A DNA stretch of 7,887 nt from Deltaproteobacteria bacterium UBA6930 (GTDB lineage: Bacteria > Myxococcota_A > UBA9160 > UBA6930), in the NCBI GenBank assembly GCA_002450755.1, contig DKAI01000145.1:1-7887 (forward strand). Direction: 5' to 3'. A program made the translations under genes and the position numbers. Below are positions 5,447-7,887 of the stretch, one piece after another. How positions within the stretch are numbered: position 1 is the stretch's first letter; the number at the start of each line of letters is the position of its first letter. Below the pieces are notes generated by a model, which was given only the letters and a program-made list of their open reading frames with translations, searched no databases and had not been told where the DNA came from.

Positions 5447-7183
5447 CTATTCAGAAGAACCCTTCAAGGGATAATCGAGCTGTCCTTTTAACTCGTTTCT
5501 TTCGTGCTTTGTAAACTCGGGAAGTGGCATTTGTCCTGATGCGCGAAGTGCCGCAATACTGGCCTCGGCGTCTTCGGTTTTCTGAGGGTCGTTTCCGCTA
5601 TCTTTACTAAGGTATGTAGTCTGAGATGGGAAGGCGAAACCCGTTCCACTTTGATCGACAATGCCCATGATTCGCAGGAACACGTCTTCCCGAACTGCGA
5701 GATAATCTTCCCAATTATTCGTTTGAACGTAACAGTACAGCTCGAGGTCAACCGATGAGCCACCGAAACCCACTAAACGAACCCTTGTTGGTTCAGGAGC
5801 TATTCGAGGGTGACTGTAGAGCATTTTTCGTAGCTCGATCATGACGTAGCGGAGTTGGTCAGCTGTAGTTTCGTAACGAAGCCCAAGTGTAGTACGAACC
5901 AGGATCCGGTCTCGATCGGCAAAGTTTTCGAGTTGAAGACTTGCGAATTCCGCATTCGGTATCGAGATTATAGTTCGTTCGAGTGTTCGGACTCGAGTTG
6001 AGCGGAGGCCGATTTCTTCAACTGTTCCAACGTTATCTCCAAACCTACAGAAATCTCCAGGCTTTACAGGTTGGTCCAGTAGAACCGTCATTCCCCCAAA
6101 TATATTTTCTAGTGTCTTTTGTGCCGCGAGTGCAACCGCTAGTCCCCCTACTCCGAGACCAGCAATTAAAGCCGTGACATCAAAACCAAGGCTTTCCAGT
6201 GAGGCCAAAATGGCAATAGCGCCTAAGACCACCTTAAGAATTCGTGCAGACAATGGCAGGAAATGCCCGGCAACGGCTCGACCGCTTTCTTTGAAACGTC
6301 TATTGAGACCGTCAGCTAGGAGGTCTACGAACCTAAAGGTCAACCAGATGAAGCCGGCTACGGCTAGGGCCCCGGCTAGTCCTTTCAGCGCCTTTTCGGC
6401 AGGAACCGAGAGGTAGAGCCACCCAAGAGATAGCGAGAAGATACCCGTTGTGATTAGAAGCCTTATCGGCTGAGTCACAATCGATAGTAACTTATCATCC
6501 AGCGAGCTCTTAGACTTCCTTACTACAGGCCGAACAACTTGAACAAGAGCAAAAGCTGCAATCCACCCCGTTACAAAAGAGAGAACGAGGAAAAAAATTA
6601 CTCCCAACCATTGCCACAGCCTAATCTCTAAAAAGGTCAGCGCAGTTAGGGGCTGAGGTAGAAGGCTTGCTATAGGGCCGTCTCCATATTCTTCGTATAA
6701 CTTAGGAGTTAGGGACACGCTGGAAGCAGCAAACTGCCAAATTGGTTCACTTCCCTCCAAACTATGGCGAGAAAGTAAAACCTCCATCTCAGTGCCATTA
6801 AGCTCTATAGAACCAATGCTCTCACGGTTGTCAGGTAGCCCATCATTTCTCTCACCCTCATTTTCCGCGCTCAAGGTCGAGAGGTCAATCCAGAGCTGGC
6901 GATCTAGGACTACTTTGAGTTTGTAGGCCAGACGCGGTCCGTTTTGACCTTGATCATTTTCGACTTGCGAAAGGTCGAGGTACTCAGAAGCTAAATGAAA
7001 ATCGCCAGCTCTTGACGCTTCTAAAAACCCTTGCACAGTTGAACGAGGGGTATTCCGAGCAAGGTCTCCGCGTTTGAGAGTTTGGGCCCACGAAGCAGCC
7101 GGAGCGACCAGGAACGCTATCAGTGCAAATATTCGAAAGGTCAGCTCCAAAGAGCTTTTTGTCTTAAAAGGTCTCATTGACAA
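5447..7183 (-). CDS. MscS-family mechanosensitive ion channel with periplasmic N-terminal domain
   Basis: This is a 578-residue small-conductance mechanosensitive channel, a pressure valve of the inner membrane. A signal peptide covers about residues 1-33 (cleavage likely in ASWA-Q). A periplasmic domain of about 150 residues follows, starting with TPRSTVQGFLEASRAGDF. Four membrane helices lie at about 193-217, 239-260, 265-288 and 313-334. The pore helix is rich in Gly and Ala (IAGLGVGGLAVALAAQKTL, about 340-358), then the beta domain (DQPVKPGDF, about 370-378; SIPNAEF, about 407-413) and the mixed alpha-beta cytoplasmic domain to about 523. The last 55 residues are polar. The same frame stays open upstream to 7399, but that extension looks non-coding. 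TTG at 7183 is chosen because AAAGGAGG lies 7 bases upstream; ATG at 7177 (spacing 13) is the alternative. A candidate promoter lies just upstream at 7233-7261. Confidence 0.92.
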   Translation of the reverse strand: MSMRPFKTKSSLELTFRIFALIAFLVAPAASWAQTLKRGDLARNTPRSTVQGFLEASRAGDFHLASEYLDLSQVENDQGQNGPRLAYKLKVVLDRQLWIDLSTLSAENEGERNDGLPDNRESIGSIELNGTEMEVLLSRHSLEGSEPIWQFAASSVSLTPKLYEEYGDGPIASLLPQPLTALTFLEIRLWQWLGVIFFLVLSFVTGWIAAFALVQVVRPVVRKSKSSLDDKLLSIVTQPIRLLITTGIFSLSLGWLYLSVPAEKALKGLAGALAVAGFIWLTFRFVDLLADGLNRRFKESGRAVAGHFLPLSARILKVVLGAIAILASLESLGFDVTALIAGLGVGGLAVALAAQKTLENIFGGMTVLLDQPVKPGDFCRFGDNVGTVEEIGLRSTRVRTLERTIISIPNAEFASLQLENFADRDRILVRTTLGLRYETTADQLRYVMIELRKMLYSHPRIAPEPTRVRLVGFGGSSVDLELYCYVQTNNWEDYLAVREDVFLRIMGIVDQSGTGFAFPSQTTYLSKDSGNDPQKTEDAEASIAALRASGQMPLPEFTKHERNELKGQLDYPLKGSSE

Positions 7184-7190
7184 AAAGGCC

Positions 7191-7198
7191 CCTCCTTT
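7191..7198 (-). promoter_or_regulatory. Ribosome binding site for the MscS-family gene
   Basis: On the minus strand AAAGGAGG occupies 7198-7191, with 7 bases to the TTG at 7183 and 13 to the ATG at 7177. It is the strongest Shine-Dalgarno sequence in the window and places the start next to the signal peptide, not at the far upstream end of the open frame. Confidence 0.65.
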
Positions 7199-7232
7199 CG
7201 TGACAGTCCTCATTGTATCGATCGTTGCGATG

Positions 7233-7261
7233 ATTATGAGGTCATTAGCGCTTTTTTTAAA
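7233..7261 (-). promoter_or_regulatory. Candidate sigma-70-like promoter for the MscS-family gene
   Basis: On the minus strand, TTTAAA (7261-7256; 4 of 6 matches to the -35 consensus) is followed after 17 bases by CATAAT (7238-7233; 5 of 6 matches to the -10 consensus). Transcription would start near 7226, leaving a leader of about 28 bases before the ribosome binding site. The geometry agrees with the chosen start and would place the longer upstream open frame outside the message. It was found by eye and is unproven. Confidence 0.4.
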
Positions 7262-7426
7262 TTCCGCTCTGGATGCCGCACTCATCCAACGATAGCGATA
7301 TAAGGCCTTGCTCTTCAAGCCCCACCGACATCTCGGACCATGGAATGGAATCATCCATGTAAAACCAAATAAGTTTGAAGTTAAGCATTGGCTTAGCACT
7401 TTCGTTTAAAACTCAGCAAGCTAAGG

Positions 7427-7445
7427 ATAAAATTGCCCTTGGCAA
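7427..7445 (-). terminator. Weak candidate intrinsic terminator after the sugar dehydrogenase gene
   Basis: On the minus strand TTGCC, loop AAG and GGCAA form a 5-bp stem (7445-7433), followed directly by TTTTAT (7432-7427). It lies about 65 bases after the stop of the sugar dehydrogenase gene and before the channel promoter, where a terminator is expected. The stem is short, so it may be inefficient or fortuitous. Confidence 0.35.
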
Positions 7446-7510
7446 GAAGTAATCCATATAACGCTAATTGTGTTGTAGCAATAATCGAGAAAAAACTCTC
7501 TTTTCGTGGT

Positions 7511-7887
7511 TTAGTTTCTCGCGCCTATCTTTCGCCTAATCAAGTGTATCCCTGGGCGACTTGCCGTAAAAAACAAGCCACTATCATGGACAGCGATACT
7601 CCTTACTGAAGGTAATAAGTTTAGTGGTTCAATAAAAAGAACACGATTGTCTCGTATCCGTATGCGGTAGATACCGAATTTAGTGCTAGTTAAAAAATCG
7701 CCTCGCCAATTCGGAAAAACAAAACTTTCTTTGGGAATTTTAATGATCTCCATGATGCCAACAGAAGGGACGAATGCAAACTCAGGTAATTCATATCCTT
7801 CATGAGTTCCGTATTTGGCTGCGCCTACATCTGCAAACATCTTTCCTTCGGGATTGCCGCCGTAAGGTTTGCTACGACATTTCGGAT
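7511..7887 (-). CDS. C-terminal part of a probable PQQ-dependent sugar (glucose/sorbosone-type) dehydrogenase (partial)
   Basis: The frame is open from the right edge to a TAA at 7511-7513, giving about 125 residues of the C-terminal end; the first ATG (7840) lies inside a continuing frame and is not the start. The order of motifs fits the last blades of the six-bladed propeller of soluble quinoprotein sugar dehydrogenases (GSDH family): a YGTHEGYELPEFAFVPSVGI segment, then FPNWRGDFLTS followed by a YRIRI strand, then VRSIAVHDSGLFFTAS and a closing IHLIRRK strand. Family members oxidise aldose sugars or sorbosone using PQQ, usually in the periplasm after secretion. The N-terminus with the catalytic His and any signal peptide is outside the window, so activity cannot be judged. 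No PQQ synthesis gene is visible. Confidence 0.65.
   Translation of the reverse strand, partial: PKCRSKPYGGNPEGKMFADVGAAKYGTHEGYELPEFAFVPSVGIMEIIKIPKESFVFPNWRGDFLTSTKFGIYRIRIRDNRVLFIEPLNLLPSVRSIAVHDSGLFFTASRPGIHLIRRKIGARN

Larger units (their letters stand above)
7184..7510. other. 327-base intergenic region
   Basis: This gap lies between the sugar dehydrogenase stop and the channel start, both on the minus strand. It holds the ribosome binding site and candidate promoter of the channel and a weak candidate terminator for the dehydrogenase. The frame open across 7184-7399 on the minus strand would encode 72 residues rich in Arg, Trp, Cys and Met with no domain I recognise, and I treat it as non-coding. 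I see no RNA gene or repeat array in it. Confidence 0.6.

Noticed and set aside
5460..5470. CCCT-TCA-AGGG hairpin between the convergent AlgH and MscS-family genes
   Set aside because: The stem is 4 bp, inside the coding end of the channel gene, and without a proper T-tract.
7184..7399. N-terminal extension of the MscS-family frame
   Set aside because: The residues do not resemble a protein domain and precede a clear signal peptide, a strong ribosome binding site and a promoter-like sequence, so they are probably untranslated.
1..7887. Defence island, mobile element, CRISPR array, toxin-antitoxin pair or other novel system
   Set aside because: No transposase, integrase, terminal repeats, repeat-spacer pattern or small paired genes were seen. 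The CPBP (Abi-related) protease alone is not evidence of a defence system.

Overview
The window is a stretch of bacterial chromosome with moderate base composition, coding densely on both strands. It looks like an uncultivated or little-studied Gram-negative bacterium. The signs are an Nfu-type iron-sulfur carrier of the two-domain kind (Nfu_N plus NifU-like), a YqgE/AlgH protein, a secreted-leader MscS channel with a large periplasmic domain, and the tail of a probable PQQ-dependent sugar dehydrogenase. The combination fits Pseudomonadota or a neighbouring phylum, possibly marine, but no marker gene (rRNA, ribosomal protein) is present to settle this. There is no sign of a phage, insertion sequence, CRISPR array, tRNA or rRNA.

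Layout from left to right: (1) the last 29 codons of an unrecognised + strand gene, ending in a 4-base tail-to-tail overlap with (2) a - strand polytopic membrane protein of the flippase-like / lysylphosphatidylglycerol synthase TM family; (3) a divergent + strand HAD-superfamily hydrolase; (4) a + strand Nfu iron-sulfur scaffold/carrier; (5) a + strand membrane-anchored penicillin-binding transpeptidase; (6) a convergent - strand CPBP (CAAX-like) intramembrane protease; (7) a divergent + strand YqgE/AlgH protein; (8) a convergent - strand MscS-type mechanosensitive channel; (9) a 327-base gap with a candidate terminator and promoter; (10) the 3' end of a - strand PQQ-type sugar dehydrogenase that runs off the right edge.

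The genes do not form one operon: orientation changes between nearly every pair, and only HAD, nfu and the transpeptidase run in series, with gaps of 65 and 119 bases. Several products act at the envelope (flippase-like protein, transpeptidase, intramembrane protease, MscS channel, sugar dehydrogenase), but that is a loose theme rather than evidence of a shared pathway. Two starts can be refined from ribosome binding sites: a TTG at 2746 for the transpeptidase and a TTG at 7183 (- strand) for the channel. Non-ATG starts are common here. I found no convincing novel multi-gene system; the findings below are local observations of modest interest.
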